Positions 1 to 7,398 of a stretch of 7,922 nt of DNA are shown one piece after another (positions within the stretch are counted from its first letter, which is position 1; each line of letters opens with the position of its first letter). The stretch lies in the NCBI GenBank assembly GCA_035697245.1, contig DASSDH010000075.1:1-7922 (forward strand), read 5' to 3'. The position numbers were made by a program, and so were the translations under genes. The notes beneath the pieces are model-generated. The model was not told the DNA's origin, ran no database searches, and saw only the letters and a list, made by a program, of their open reading frames with translations. This stretch comes from JACVRX01 sp035697245. GTDB taxonomy: Bacteria; Actinomycetota; Actinomycetes; Jiangellales; Jiangellaceae.

Positions 1-1
1 C

Positions 2-226
2 CCGGTCACCTTCGTCAGCAACGTGTTCGTCCCCTCCGAGACCATGCCCGGCTGGCTGCAGACCTTCGTGGACGTCAACCCGGTGACGATCCTTGCCGAC
101 GCGACCCGCGGGCTCATGGTCGGCGGCCCCGTGGCCGGACCAGTCGCCGGGTCCCTGCTGTGGGCGGCCGCGTTCACCGTCGTCTTCGCGCCCCTGTCGG
201 TGTGGGCCTTCAAGCGCCGGGTGTGA
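2..226 (+). CDS. ABC-2 type transporter permease, C-terminal fragment (5' end outside window)
   Basis: This is the last 74 codons of an integral membrane permease of the ABC-2 (DrrB/NodJ-like) family. The frame is open from base 2 and ends at TGA 224-226. What is visible is the family's characteristic end: a segment reading FVSNVFVPSETMPGWLQTF, then VNPVT, then a DATRGLMVGG turn, followed by a hydrophobic membrane span (about residues 49-69, rich in Ala, Leu, Val and Phe) and a short basic cytoplasmic tail KRRV. In this family the conserved FVP...MP.WLQ...NPVT...R.L pattern sits in the last extracytoplasmic loop before the final helix. The permease would pair with an ATP-binding subunit, probably encoded upstream, to export a drug, lipid or polysaccharide; the substrate cannot be read from this fragment. 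It is separated from the downstream operon by a spacer of about 340 bases and shows no functional link to it. Family assignment is firm, substrate unknown. Confidence 0.9.
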   Translation, partial: PVTFVSNVFVPSETMPGWLQTFVDVNPVTILADATRGLMVGGPVAGPVAGSLLWAAAFTVVFAPLSVWAFKRRV

Positions 227-443
227 GCAGCGCCCGCGCCCGCCGGAACACCGCGTCCAGCATCGGCTCGGTCAGGCGGCCGGTGTTCGTGTTCTGCTGC
301 CACAACGGAACGTTTCTACGCCGAAGCGCGGCCTGCTCAGGCGATGACTGCAACAGCCTCAGGCCGAGATCGTGAGCGTTGCTCATCGGCCGGCGCCGAC
401 AAGCCACCTGCCATGTCGCATATTCCGCGATTGTCACGAACAT
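210..443 (-). CDS. Possible small hypothetical protein (77 aa) or gene remnant on the minus strand
   Basis: An ATG-started minus-strand frame runs from 443 down to a stop at 210-212. It overlaps the last 17 bases of the convergent permease gene and is divergent from the downstream operon. I do not recognise the product. Its C-terminal third (GRLTEPMLDAVFRRARALLT) looks like a real amphipathic helical protein. Nearly all of its last 23 codons end in G or C, as in true genes of this genome. The N-terminal half uses more mixed codons (aca, tat, tgt, aga, gtt) and is less convincing. A second ATG at residue 20 (MSNAHDLGLR) is an alternative start. No clear ribosome binding site precedes either. 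It could be a small gene, the eroded tail of a longer gene displaced by insertion of the neighbouring cassette, or chance. Confidence 0.3.
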   Translation of the reverse strand: MFVTIAEYATWQVACRRRPMSNAHDLGLRLLQSSPEQAALRRRNVPLWQQNTNTGRLTEPMLDAVFRRARALLTPGA

Positions 444-566
444 GCGCAGGCTCCGCCTTTGATAGAACCTTGAGCTGTGGTAGGCGACCCTCGCCTGTCA
501 CACCGGTCTGCTATCAGACGAGTTGACTCCCTGGACGAGATAGAGGCCACACGCCCATGGCGCACG
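227..566. other. Spacer between the permease gene and the Wadjet operon
   Basis: No confident plus-strand gene lies here. The first half is covered by the weak minus-strand ORF described separately. The part from about 300 to 566 is less GC-rich than its surroundings, as expected of a promoter region. The plus frame of the next gene stays open back to GTG 477. However, its 30 codons from 477 to 566 include gta, tca, aga, ata and aca, and only 19 of 30 end in G or C, well below the near-saturated values inside the operon genes. That argues that 477-566 is mostly untranslated leader. I see no tRNA, no IS end, no tandem repeat and no clear hairpin-plus-T-tract terminator for the permease gene. 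Confidence 0.5.
463..468 (+). promoter_or_regulatory. Weak candidate -10 element (TAGAAC) upstream of jetA
   Basis: TAGAAC lies in the least GC-rich patch before the operon and resembles an actinobacterial TANNNT -10 box, but lacks the final T. The best -35-like hexamer, TTGTCA at 431-436, is 26 bases upstream, too far for a normal sigma-70-type spacer. If this box is used, transcription would begin near 475-477, which is where GTG 477 lies, so a leaderless transcript would be conceivable. This is weak pattern evidence only. Confidence 0.15.
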
Positions 567-2105
567 ATGCGTAAACGGACCTTGCCCGAGGTCGATGTGC
601 TCTGGTACGCGACCCAGCCGCTCACGCCTACCTACCGAGCGATCGTCCACGTGTTCGCCGACGCCGAGCGTGACACCTTCACCCTTGAGCTGGCCGAACC
701 CGAAGTGCTGGAGGCCCTGGGGACCAGCCCGTATGAGGCCGAGGTCGACGGCGAGGCCAGCCTTCGGATTCGCCTCGACGAGCTCCATCAGCACGGAAAC
801 CTCGATCGCCGACAGGACGAGCGGGCCACCAGTCTGGAGGATCTCGACCGCCGTCGCTTCCTGTGGTCGCTCACCCCCGCGGGCAAGATCGCCCACCGAG
901 CGATCGAGGACATCGAGTCGGGCCTGGGCCTATCCGGATCGCTGCAGGTCACCATGCTGGTCACCATCCGCCATGGCCTACGTGCCCTGATCGAAGGCGA
1001 CCTTAGCGCGAACGACACCTACGCAATGCTCGACGGCCTCTTCACCGCCCAGGAGCGGTTCACCGGGGAGGCGCAGCGGTACATCGGCCGTATCACCGAT
1101 CGGCATGTCCTGGGCGCTGGCGGGCTTGACGAGGAGGAGTTCGGCCTTCGCAAGGAGGCCATCAAGCTGTACCTGAGCCGCTTCGTCAGTCAGCTCACCC
1201 TGCTCGGCCCCGAGATCGACGAGCTCCTCCGCATCCTCGACGGGGCGCGGATCAGCGCCCTGATCGACCATGGCGCGACCGCCGACGACATCCCACCGCC
1301 CGACGAGACCGGCGACCCAGCCGCCGAGTGGCGGGCTCGGCAGCGTACCCACTGGCAGGGGCTGCTCCGCTGGTATGTGCGAGCCGGCACCCGGCCACCC
1401 ACCGTCGACCGGCTGCGGGCTGTCGCGCTCGACGCCGTTACGGCACTGACCCGCAGCCTGAGCCGACTCAACGCCGCCCGGACCGGCGCACCAACCCGGG
1501 CCGCCGCGTTCCTCCAGGCTGCCCGGTGGATGGCGGAGCAGGACGCCGGCGCAGCGCATCGGTTGTGGGTCGCACTCACCGGGCTACACCCGGCACGGCA
1601 TCTGTCCATTCCCGAGAACGACCCGGAGGTCACCAGCAAGTCGGCATCCTGGTGGGACGCCGTTCCCATCGACGTTCCGGTGACCATCCGACGGCAGAAC
1701 CGGTCCAACAGCACTGGCCGCCCATCCAAGGCGCGCGACACGCACGCGACGAGGCAGCTCCTCAGGCACCGCAGGCGACGCGAACGCGAGCAGGTCCGTA
1801 TGGCCCTGGCCACGCTGCTCACCAACGGCCCTGCCCGTCTGTCGCACTTCGCCCGCCTGGACCGGCACGAGTTCGACCTTCTGCTCGACCTGCTGTCCGA
1901 CGCGTTGTCCGCCCGCCGCGCAGGCGGGGTTCGCAGCGTGGTCTCGGGCGCATCCGGGGTCCAGATCCTTCTCAGCGACCCCGAGCCCGGGTCCGAACCC
2001 GCCAAACTTCAGATCGTCGATGGGGCCTTCACCGGCCCGGACTATCTCGTGGACATCCGAATCGCCGTCGACGACAAGGCGCGAGCCGGTGGTGATGTCG
2101 TGTGA
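567..2105 (+). CDS. jetA: Wadjet protein JetA, TIGR02677/DUF2397 family (kleisin-like subunit)
   Basis: This is the first gene of the Wadjet operon, 512 residues from the chosen ATG. Family knowledge: JetA is the kleisin-like subunit that bridges the two JetC heads and binds JetB in the cytoplasmic loop-extruding complex. Seen in the sequence: the DUF2397 opening WYATQPLTPTYRAIVHVF (YRAI at residue 23), a winged-helix-like part with LDELHQHGNLDRRQDERAT then RRRFLWSLTPAGKIAHRAI, a long helical middle (LYLSRFVSQL, LLRWYV), an Arg/Lys-rich stretch at about 375-412, and a compact C-terminal winged-helix-like domain (LSHFARLDRHEFDLLLDLL). Start choice: ATG 567 is the only ATG near the expected N terminus, but has no ribosome binding site. 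GTG 597 has GAGG five bases upstream and also fits the family's usual N terminus. GTG 477 would give 542 residues but adds atypical codons. The stop overlaps the jetB start by four bases (GTGA). Family assignment is strong; the exact start is open. Confidence 0.9.
   Translation: MRKRTLPEVDVLWYATQPLTPTYRAIVHVFADAERDTFTLELAEPEVLEALGTSPYEAEVDGEASLRIRLDELHQHGNLDRRQDERATSLEDLDRRRFLWSLTPAGKIAHRAIEDIESGLGLSGSLQVTMLVTIRHGLRALIEGDLSANDTYAMLDGLFTAQERFTGEAQRYIGRITDRHVLGAGGLDEEEFGLRKEAIKLYLSRFVSQLTLLGPEIDELLRILDGARISALIDHGATADDIPPPDETGDPAAEWRARQRTHWQGLLRWYVRAGTRPPTVDRLRAVALDAVTALTRSLSRLNAARTGAPTRAAAFLQAARWMAEQDAGAAHRLWVALTGLHPARHLSIPENDPEVTSKSASWWDAVPIDVPVTIRRQNRSNSTGRPSKARDTHATRQLLRHRRRREREQVRMALATLLTNGPARLSHFARLDRHEFDLLLDLLSDALSARRAGGVRSVVSGASGVQILLSDPEPGSEPAKLQIVDGAFTGPDYLVDIRIAVDDKARAGGDVV
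588..591 (+). promoter_or_regulatory. Candidate ribosome binding site (GAGG) supporting an alternative jetA start at GTG 597
   Basis: GAGG lies five bases before an in-frame GTG at 597-599. It is the only Shine-Dalgarno-like sequence close to any of the three plausible jetA starts (GTG 477, ATG 567, GTG 597). Starting there would give a 502-residue protein, with the conserved YRAI motif about 13 residues from the N terminus, and codon usage becomes typical from this point on. A four-base motif is not decisive in GC-rich DNA. Confidence 0.3.
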
Positions 2106-3316
2106 GCCTCACCGACACGCTCGCCGCCGACCGTATCCAGGCGCTCACCCGCATCCGTCGGCGGCTGCTCGCCGATCCACTGCTGCACCGAGCCAACGAG
2201 CCGGAGCTCTGGCCGGCCGTGCTGCGCTACGGAGCGGACCTGGCGCGCTGGTTTGCCGTCAACCTCGGCTGGCGGTTGGTGGTCGATCCGGCCGGGGGAT
2301 TCGCCCGGCTGCACAAGGTCGCCGCCCGACCGGACCCGACGCGGCCCGCCAGGCTTAACGACACCCCGCTGACGCCTCGCAAGTACACGTTGCTGTTCCT
2401 CGCCTGCGCGGCCCTTGACGAGCAACCGCGCCAGACCACCTTGTCGGTCCTGTCCGAGAACGTCGCCGAGCTGTCCGCGGCCGAGGACCCCATCCCCACC
2501 TTCGACCCGTCCAACAGCCACAGCGACCGGGTCGCGTTCGCCGGTGCGATCAAGTGGCTGGCCGCCAACCGGATCATCGCCGTCCGTGACGGCAACCTCG
2601 ACGACTACGCCACCGATCCGACTGCTGACGCGCTCCTCGACGTCAATGACCGCCTGCTCGCCCACCTCCTGTCATGCCCGACCAGCCCTGCGTTGGTCGC
2701 CGAGCCCACCGACGTGCTGCTGGAGGTCTACCCAGCCGGCGCGGCCGGAGACATCGCCCGCGCGGGCCATCGCGTGCTGCGGCGGCTGGCCGACGACCCG
2801 CTCGTGTACCACGATGACCTCGACGCCGCCGAGCGCGACTGGCTCGGGCCACGCTGGCAGGTCGCCAACCGCGTTGCCGCAGAGCTCGGGCTGACCCTGG
2901 AACGCCGCGCCGAAGGGTTCGCCGCAGTTGACCCGTCCATCGGCGAGCCAGTGACCGACGACCGGTTCCCGGCCGCCGGATCGACCGTCGCGCATTGCGC
3001 CCTGCTGCTGGCCGAATACCTCGTCGACAGCCACCGAGCCGCCCGTTACCCAGAGGAGGGCCGGGACGCTGCCGCCCCCGAGCCCGTACCGATTTCGGTG
3101 CTCGTCGCCCACATCCGCATCCTGATCGGCGACTACGCAGCCCGCTGCGGCTGGGCCCAATGGGTCCTGGACGAGGACGGGCCCGCGCAGCTCACGGCGC
3201 GAGCGCTGGAGTACCTGGCTCGGTTCCGGCTCGTCCACCGCCTGGACCATGCCGTGGTCCCGGCCCCCGCCGTCGCCCGCTTTGGGGTCGCCAGCCCCAC
3301 CACTCAGGAGCCGTAG
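2102..3316 (+). CDS. jetB: Wadjet protein JetB, TIGR02678/DUF2398 family (KITE-like winged-helix subunit)
   Basis: A 404-residue soluble protein, normal length for TIGR02678. Family knowledge: it is the KITE-type accessory subunit (MukE-like role) that binds the JetA kleisin and helps load DNA into the JetC ring. Seen in the sequence, in family order: RRRLLADPLLHRANEPELWPAVLR (about residues 17-40), the signature WFAVNLGWRLVVDPAGGFARLHK at about 51-73, then RPARLNDTPLTPRKYTLLFLACAALDE (about 81-107), QTTLSVLSENVAEL, RVAFAGAIKWLAANRIIAVRDG with the winged-helix turn, and a C-terminal half with LVYHDDLDAAERDWL and EGFAAVD. No transmembrane segment or signal peptide. The GTG start overlaps the jetA stop by four bases (GTGA), with only a weak ribosome binding site (GGTGG, 2088-2092), so translation probably depends on coupling to jetA. 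The gene ends two bases before jetC. Confident family call; role by analogy with studied Wadjet complexes. Confidence 0.92.
   Translation: MSLTDTLAADRIQALTRIRRRLLADPLLHRANEPELWPAVLRYGADLARWFAVNLGWRLVVDPAGGFARLHKVAARPDPTRPARLNDTPLTPRKYTLLFLACAALDEQPRQTTLSVLSENVAELSAAEDPIPTFDPSNSHSDRVAFAGAIKWLAANRIIAVRDGNLDDYATDPTADALLDVNDRLLAHLLSCPTSPALVAEPTDVLLEVYPAGAAGDIARAGHRVLRRLADDPLVYHDDLDAAERDWLGPRWQVANRVAAELGLTLERRAEGFAAVDPSIGEPVTDDRFPAAGSTVAHCALLLAEYLVDSHRAARYPEEGRDAAAPEPVPISVLVAHIRILIGDYAARCGWAQWVLDEDGPAQLTARALEYLARFRLVHRLDHAVVPAPAVARFGVASPTTQEP
3306..3310 (+). promoter_or_regulatory. Strong ribosome binding site (AGGAG) of jetC
   Basis: AGGAG ends eight bases before GTG 3319 and lies inside the last codons of jetB. 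It is the strongest Shine-Dalgarno sequence in the operon. It fixes the jetC start at 3319, ruling out the in-frame upstream extension that would overlap jetB by more than 300 bases. Confidence 0.75.
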
Positions 3317-3318
3317 CC

Positions 3319-6300
3319 GTGAGCCCGAGCATCCAGCCGCTGTTCCGCGCCCAGCACGACTCCGACCGGCTGCCCACCCCGACGCGGCCGCGATACACCC
3401 TGCTGCGGATCGGTATCCAGAACGTCTGGGAGTACGACGTCACCACCAGGTTCGTCGCCCGCGACGGACGGCTGCTGCTGCGTGGCCAGAATGAATCCGG
3501 GAAGACAAAGGCGGTGGAGGTGAGTCTCCCCGCCGTGCTCGACGCGATCCTGCGCGCCGAACGGCTCGATCCGTTCGGGGAGCAGGCCCGCACCATGCGG
3601 GAGAACCTCATCGGCCCGCATACCGACGAGGACGCCACCGTCGTCGCCGGCTACGTCTGGGCCGAGTTCGGCCGTCTCGACGAGCACGGCCAGCCCCGGT
3701 ATCAGACGGCCGGCTACGGGGTGCGGGCCTCCCGCAACGCTTCCGGGTTCACCTCCTGGTTCTTCCTCACCGACCTGCGCCCCGACCTCGATCTTCACCT
3801 GTTCGTTGACGGTCGGCCGCGCAGCCAGCGAGAGCTGGACGAGGTGCTGGGCCCACAGGGGGAAGTGTTCGGCGGTCACGGCGACCATCGCGCGGCGGTG
3901 AACCGGTACCGCGGGGCCGTGAACCGGGCGCTGTTCGGGTTCGAGGAGATGGCTCAGTTCGACAACCTCCTGACGCTCCTGATCGAGCTGCGCCGGCCCC
4001 AGCTCGCCAAGCAGCTCAAGGCATCCGACCTCTCCCGCATGCTCACCACGAGCCTGCCGTCTCTGGATGTCAACCTCATCACCAAGGTCGCCGAAGGCGT
4101 CGACCGGCTCGAGGAGCACCGCGCCGCGCTGGAGGCGCTGCGCGAGACCCGCAGGACCATCGCGGGCTTCAACATCACCTACCGGCGCTACCTGCAGACT
4201 GTCGTCGCTGAGCGGACCGCTGCGGTGCGCGGTACCACCACCCGGGTCGACGAAACCGCCCGTGCTCTGAAGGACACCCAGGCGACACTGCAGGGAGCCA
4301 AGCATGCCATGCAGGCCGCCTCCACCCGGCGTCGTGATCTGCGCGTGGAGGAAGGCCGGCTGCGAGCCCGCGTTGAGACCATCAAGGACAGCGACGCCTA
4401 CCGGGCCACCAAGGACCTCGACGACGCCAAGCGGCGGGCCGTCGAGGCGGCCAAGGACGAGGCCCAGGCGGAGGTGCGGCTCGGCAGGGAGCGGAAGGAG
4501 CTGGCCGAAGCCGTCACGGGCCGTGACCGGCTGGACACGGCGGTTCAGGAACGCGCCCGCCAAGTCGCCGGCACCGGTGAGGACGCCAGCGCTGCGGCCC
4601 GTCCAGCCGCGCTGCACGACGACCAGCGGCAGGCCGGCGCACTCGTGGGTGCCGGCGACCTCGACGGCGCCGAAGCGGTCATCCAGACCGCGATTGCAGG
4701 CCTGCGTGACCGCATCGGTGAATTGAGCCCCCACGACGAGGCCCTCGCCGAGGCCGTCCGGCAGACCGAGAACGCTCAGCAACGCCGCGACACCCTCGCC
4801 GAGCAGGCCGCCGAAGCCCGCACCGAGGCCGTCCGGGCCGACGCAGCCGTCACTACCGCCACCGCCGAGCTCCGAGAGGCGGTCCGGACGTGGATCGAGC
4901 ATTTGGACGAGCTGCCGCTCGACGCGGACCTCCGCGACGAGCTCGACGTCGTCCAGGTCGACCGGGTCCGTGAGCTGGTGGACGACGCCGCCAGCACCCA
5001 CCGTGCCGCCCTCGACGAACAGCTCGCCGACGTCGGTGCCCTGCTGCGGCACGCCACCGAAGACCGCGACCGGCTCGACGCCGAACGGGAGCAGCTGGAG
5101 CGCGAGGAGTACCCGCAGCCGCCGGTGCCACCCTGGCGGCAGCGACGCCCTGACCGATCGGGGGCGCCCCTGTACCTGCTCGGCACCTTCCGCATAGGTA
5201 CTCTGACCGGCCAGCAGCAGGCCGCGGTCGAGGCGGCCCTTGAGGCTGCCCAGCTACTCGACGCGTGGGTCTACCCCGACGGAACCGTGGAGCATCCCAG
5301 CCACGACGTTCAGCTTCGCCTCCATCCCGACCCCGAACCGGCTGGGTCGCTGCTGGCGGTGATCGAGCCTGTCGCCGCCGAGGCCGTCCGCGAGCCGGTC
5401 GCGCGCGGCGTCCTGGCCAGCATCGGCCTCGGCCCAAGCGACCGTGACACCTGGGTCGACGTCGACGGCCGGTTCCGCGTCGGCAGGCTGAACGGGCAGA
5501 GCAGCAAGCCGTATGCACAATACCTCGGCCGCAGCATCCGGGAGCGCAACCGGCAGCGGCGCCTGGCCGAGCTCGCCGAGCTCATCAAGGACGCCGACGC
5601 GCTCGTGACCGACCTCATCGCCAGGCGCGACCGCCTCCGTACACGTCTGCGAACGGTCGACTCGGACCTTCGGCGCTTCCCGCCGCTCCGGCCGGTGACC
5701 GACGCCCGCGCCACCGCGGCCGAGGCCGACCGCCACGCCCGCCGCCTGGAGGGACAGGCCGTCGACGCCGAAACGCGGCTGACCACCTTTCGGGAACAGG
5801 TAACCGCCCGTGCGTACACCCGCGACCGGATCGCTGCGACCGTCGGGCTGACCTTATGGGCCGGCAGGCTCGGCGACCTCGCCCGCCTGGTGGGGAGCTA
5901 CGAGCGAGCCGCGACCGCATGGATCTATGAGGAACGAAGGCTGCTTGAGGCGCGCGAACGACTGGAGCTCGCCGACCAGCTTGTCGTCCAGGCCGAAAGC
6001 CGCTGCGAGGGCAGCGAGGAGGAGCTGGAGGAACGCCGCGCCGCGCTGGCATCGGCCAAGGAGCGCGTGGCCACCATGCAGCAGATCGTCGACGATCCCA
6101 CGGGCCGGGAGGTACTTGGCCGCCTGGAGGCGGCCGAGGGGCAGCTCGATGCGGTCCGGGGACAGCTGGAGGAGCTGGAGGGGTGCTGGGACGGGCTGGT
6201 CGAGGCCGTCGCCCGTGCCGATAGCGCCGCATCCAGCCGCCACGGCGAGCACGAGCGGGCTCGAACGCAGCGCAGCATCGCCGTCGACGCATTCAAGCGG

Positions 6301-7398
6301 CTGGCCACCGCCGGTGTCGTCCGTCACGCCGCCGAGGTACGTGACTGGCCCGATACCCCCGTCGTCGACTGGTCGGAGACGGCCGCCCTGTTGGTTGCCC
6401 GCCGGATCGCCGATACGCTGGAGAAGGTCGCCTACGACGATGCAGCCCGCAACCGCGCCGCGACCAACCTCACCCGTGCGTTCCAGGAGCTGACCGTCGC
6501 GCTGCCGCCCGAGCTGCAGGTGGTCCCGCGCACCGAGCACGATGTTGCCATCTACTCGGTGGTCTACGACGCCCAGGAACGGTCCCTGTTCGAGCTGGCA
6601 GAGCTGCTCCAGGCTGATGTGCGCGCCCGCGAGCGCCGCATCAGCGAGGAGGACGTCCGCATCATCGACGAGTTCTTGTCCGGTGAGATTCGCGACAACG
6701 TCCGCCGCACCCTGCTCGAGGCTCGCCGGCTGGTGGACCGGATCAACGCTGATCTTGAGACCCGCACCACCCCGTCCGGACAGACCGTCAACCTCGACTG
6801 GCGCATCGACGAGGACGCCCCTGTCGGTACCTCCGAGGCAGTCGAGCTGCTGCTCACCACCCCAGGAGTCAATCGCAAGAAGGACGAGGCGCTGCGCCAG
6901 TTCCTCAAGGAACGGCTCGAGCAGGCACGCACCGACACCCGCGATGCGACCGTGCGTGACCGGTTGATTGACCTGCTCGACTACCGGCTATGGCACCGGT
7001 TCACGGTCATGCAGCGGCGTTCCCCCCAGGAACGGTGGACGCCACTGACCCGCAAGATCCACGGCAAGGGGTCGGGCGGGTCGAAGGCGGCCACGCTGCA
7101 TCTGCCGCTGTTCGCCGCTGCGGCTGCCTTCTATGCATCGTCGAGGCCGACGGCTCCCCGTCTGGTCGTTCTCGACGAGGCATTCGCTGGCATCGATGGG
7201 CCCACCACCGCCAAGCTGCTGGACCTGACCGTCGAGTGGGACTTTGACCTGTTCATGACGAGCTGGCGCGAGTGGATGTGCTTCCCTGAACTCCCAGGTC
7301 TGTCCATCTACGAGATCATCCGTGACGCCGACGCCCACGTGGTCGACACCGAGTGGTTCATCTGGGATGGCACCAGCCGGCAGGAAATGGCCTCGTGA
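3319..7398 (+). CDS. jetC: Wadjet protein JetC, TIGR02680-family SMC/MukB-like ATPase
   Basis: A 1359-residue SMC-type ATPase, the motor of the system. Two JetC heads sandwich ATP and drive DNA loop extrusion; JetA and JetB close the ring. Seen in the sequence: the N-terminal head has Walker A GQNESGKT at 56-63 (Lys62), VWAEFGR at 113-119 and LLIELRRPQLAK at 220-231. A long charged coiled coil runs from about 260 to 597. A globular hinge-like domain spans about 598-741 (begins YPQPPVPPW; contains DGRFRVGRLNGQSSKP; ends YLGRSIRERNRQRR). A returning coiled coil occupies about 742-1120. The C-terminal head has signature SGGSK at 1252-1256, Walker B LVVLDEA at 1282-1288 (Asp1286, catalytic Glu1287), D-loop AGID at 1290-1293 and the strand FMTSWREW at 1312-1319. 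There is no CxxC zinc hook, so it is not SbcC/Rad50. Start GTG 3319 has AGGAG eight bases upstream. All catalytic residues are present and the frame is intact. The switch position after the TS pair is Trp, not the usual ABC His. Confidence 0.95.
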   Translation: MSPSIQPLFRAQHDSDRLPTPTRPRYTLLRIGIQNVWEYDVTTRFVARDGRLLLRGQNESGKTKAVEVSLPAVLDAILRAERLDPFGEQARTMRENLIGPHTDEDATVVAGYVWAEFGRLDEHGQPRYQTAGYGVRASRNASGFTSWFFLTDLRPDLDLHLFVDGRPRSQRELDEVLGPQGEVFGGHGDHRAAVNRYRGAVNRALFGFEEMAQFDNLLTLLIELRRPQLAKQLKASDLSRMLTTSLPSLDVNLITKVAEGVDRLEEHRAALEALRETRRTIAGFNITYRRYLQTVVAERTAAVRGTTTRVDETARALKDTQATLQGAKHAMQAASTRRRDLRVEEGRLRARVETIKDSDAYRATKDLDDAKRRAVEAAKDEAQAEVRLGRERKELAEAVTGRDRLDTAVQERARQVAGTGEDASAAARPAALHDDQRQAGALVGAGDLDGAEAVIQTAIAGLRDRIGELSPHDEALAEAVRQTENAQQRRDTLAEQAAEARTEAVRADAAVTTATAELREAVRTWIEHLDELPLDADLRDELDVVQVDRVRELVDDAASTHRAALDEQLADVGALLRHATEDRDRLDAEREQLEREEYPQPPVPPWRQRRPDRSGAPLYLLGTFRIGTLTGQQQAAVEAALEAAQLLDAWVYPDGTVEHPSHDVQLRLHPDPEPAGSLLAVIEPVAAEAVREPVARGVLASIGLGPSDRDTWVDVDGRFRVGRLNGQSSKPYAQYLGRSIRERNRQRRLAELAELIKDADALVTDLIARRDRLRTRLRTVDSDLRRFPPLRPVTDARATAAEADRHARRLEGQAVDAETRLTTFREQVTARAYTRDRIAATVGLTLWAGRLGDLARLVGSYERAATAWIYEERRLLEARERLELADQLVVQAESRCEGSEEELEERRAALASAKERVATMQQIVDDPTGREVLGRLEAAEGQLDAVRGQLEELEGCWDGLVEAVARADSAASSRHGEHERARTQRSIAVDAFKRLATAGVVRHAAEVRDWPDTPVVDWSETAALLVARRIADTLEKVAYDDAARNRAATNLTRAFQELTVALPPELQVVPRTEHDVAIYSVVYDAQERSLFELAELLQADVRARERRISEEDVRIIDEFLSGEIRDNVRRTLLEARRLVDRINADLETRTTPSGQTVNLDWRIDEDAPVGTSEAVELLLTTPGVNRKKDEALRQFLKERLEQARTDTRDATVRDRLIDLLDYRLWHRFTVMQRRSPQERWTPLTRKIHGKGSGGSKAATLHLPLFAAAAAFYASSRPTAPRLVVLDEAFAGIDGPTTAKLLDLTVEWDFDLFMTSWREWMCFPELPGLSIYEIIRDADAHVVDTEWFIWDGTSRQEMAS
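7382..7386 (+). promoter_or_regulatory. Ribosome binding site (AGGAA) of jetD within the jetC 3' end
   Basis: AGGAA ends eight bases before GTG 7395, inside the last codons of jetC. Together with the GTGA overlap at 7395-7398 it supports 7395 as the jetD start rather than the in-frame GTG at 7401. Confidence 0.6.

Noticed and set aside
246..288. Inverted repeat GAACACCG / CGGTGTTC just after the permease stop
   Set aside because: It is a perfect 8-base pair of arms, but the loop is 27 bases and there is no T tract. It also falls inside the possible minus-strand ORF, so support for a terminator is too weak.
331..364. Short repeats GCCTGCTCAGGC and GCCTCAGGC in the spacer
   Set aside because: The stems are only four bases and are expected by chance in GC-rich DNA; there is no spacing pattern of an operator, attachment site or CRISPR repeat.
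1190..2005. A 271-codon open frame on the minus strand opposite jetA
   Set aside because: It is Arg/Ser/Ala-rich shadow sequence opposite a conserved gene, with no recognisable domain.
2995..3318. An in-frame extension of jetC that would make it 1467 residues
   Set aside because: It would overlap jetB by over 300 bases. The extension translates to Arg/Pro-rich shadow sequence, and GTG 3319 has an excellent AGGAG ribosome binding site and gives the normal family length.
3304..5052. A 582-codon open frame on the minus strand opposite jetC
   Set aside because: It lies wholly opposite conserved JetC coding sequence, its translation is Gly/Val/Leu-rich and low in complexity, and long antisense open frames are normal in very GC-rich genes.
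3484..7201. Possible identification of JetC as the SbcC/Rad50 exonuclease subunit
   Set aside because: There is no CxxC zinc hook at the apex, the hinge is globular, and the flanking genes are JetA/JetB/JetD types rather than an SbcD/Mre11 nuclease.
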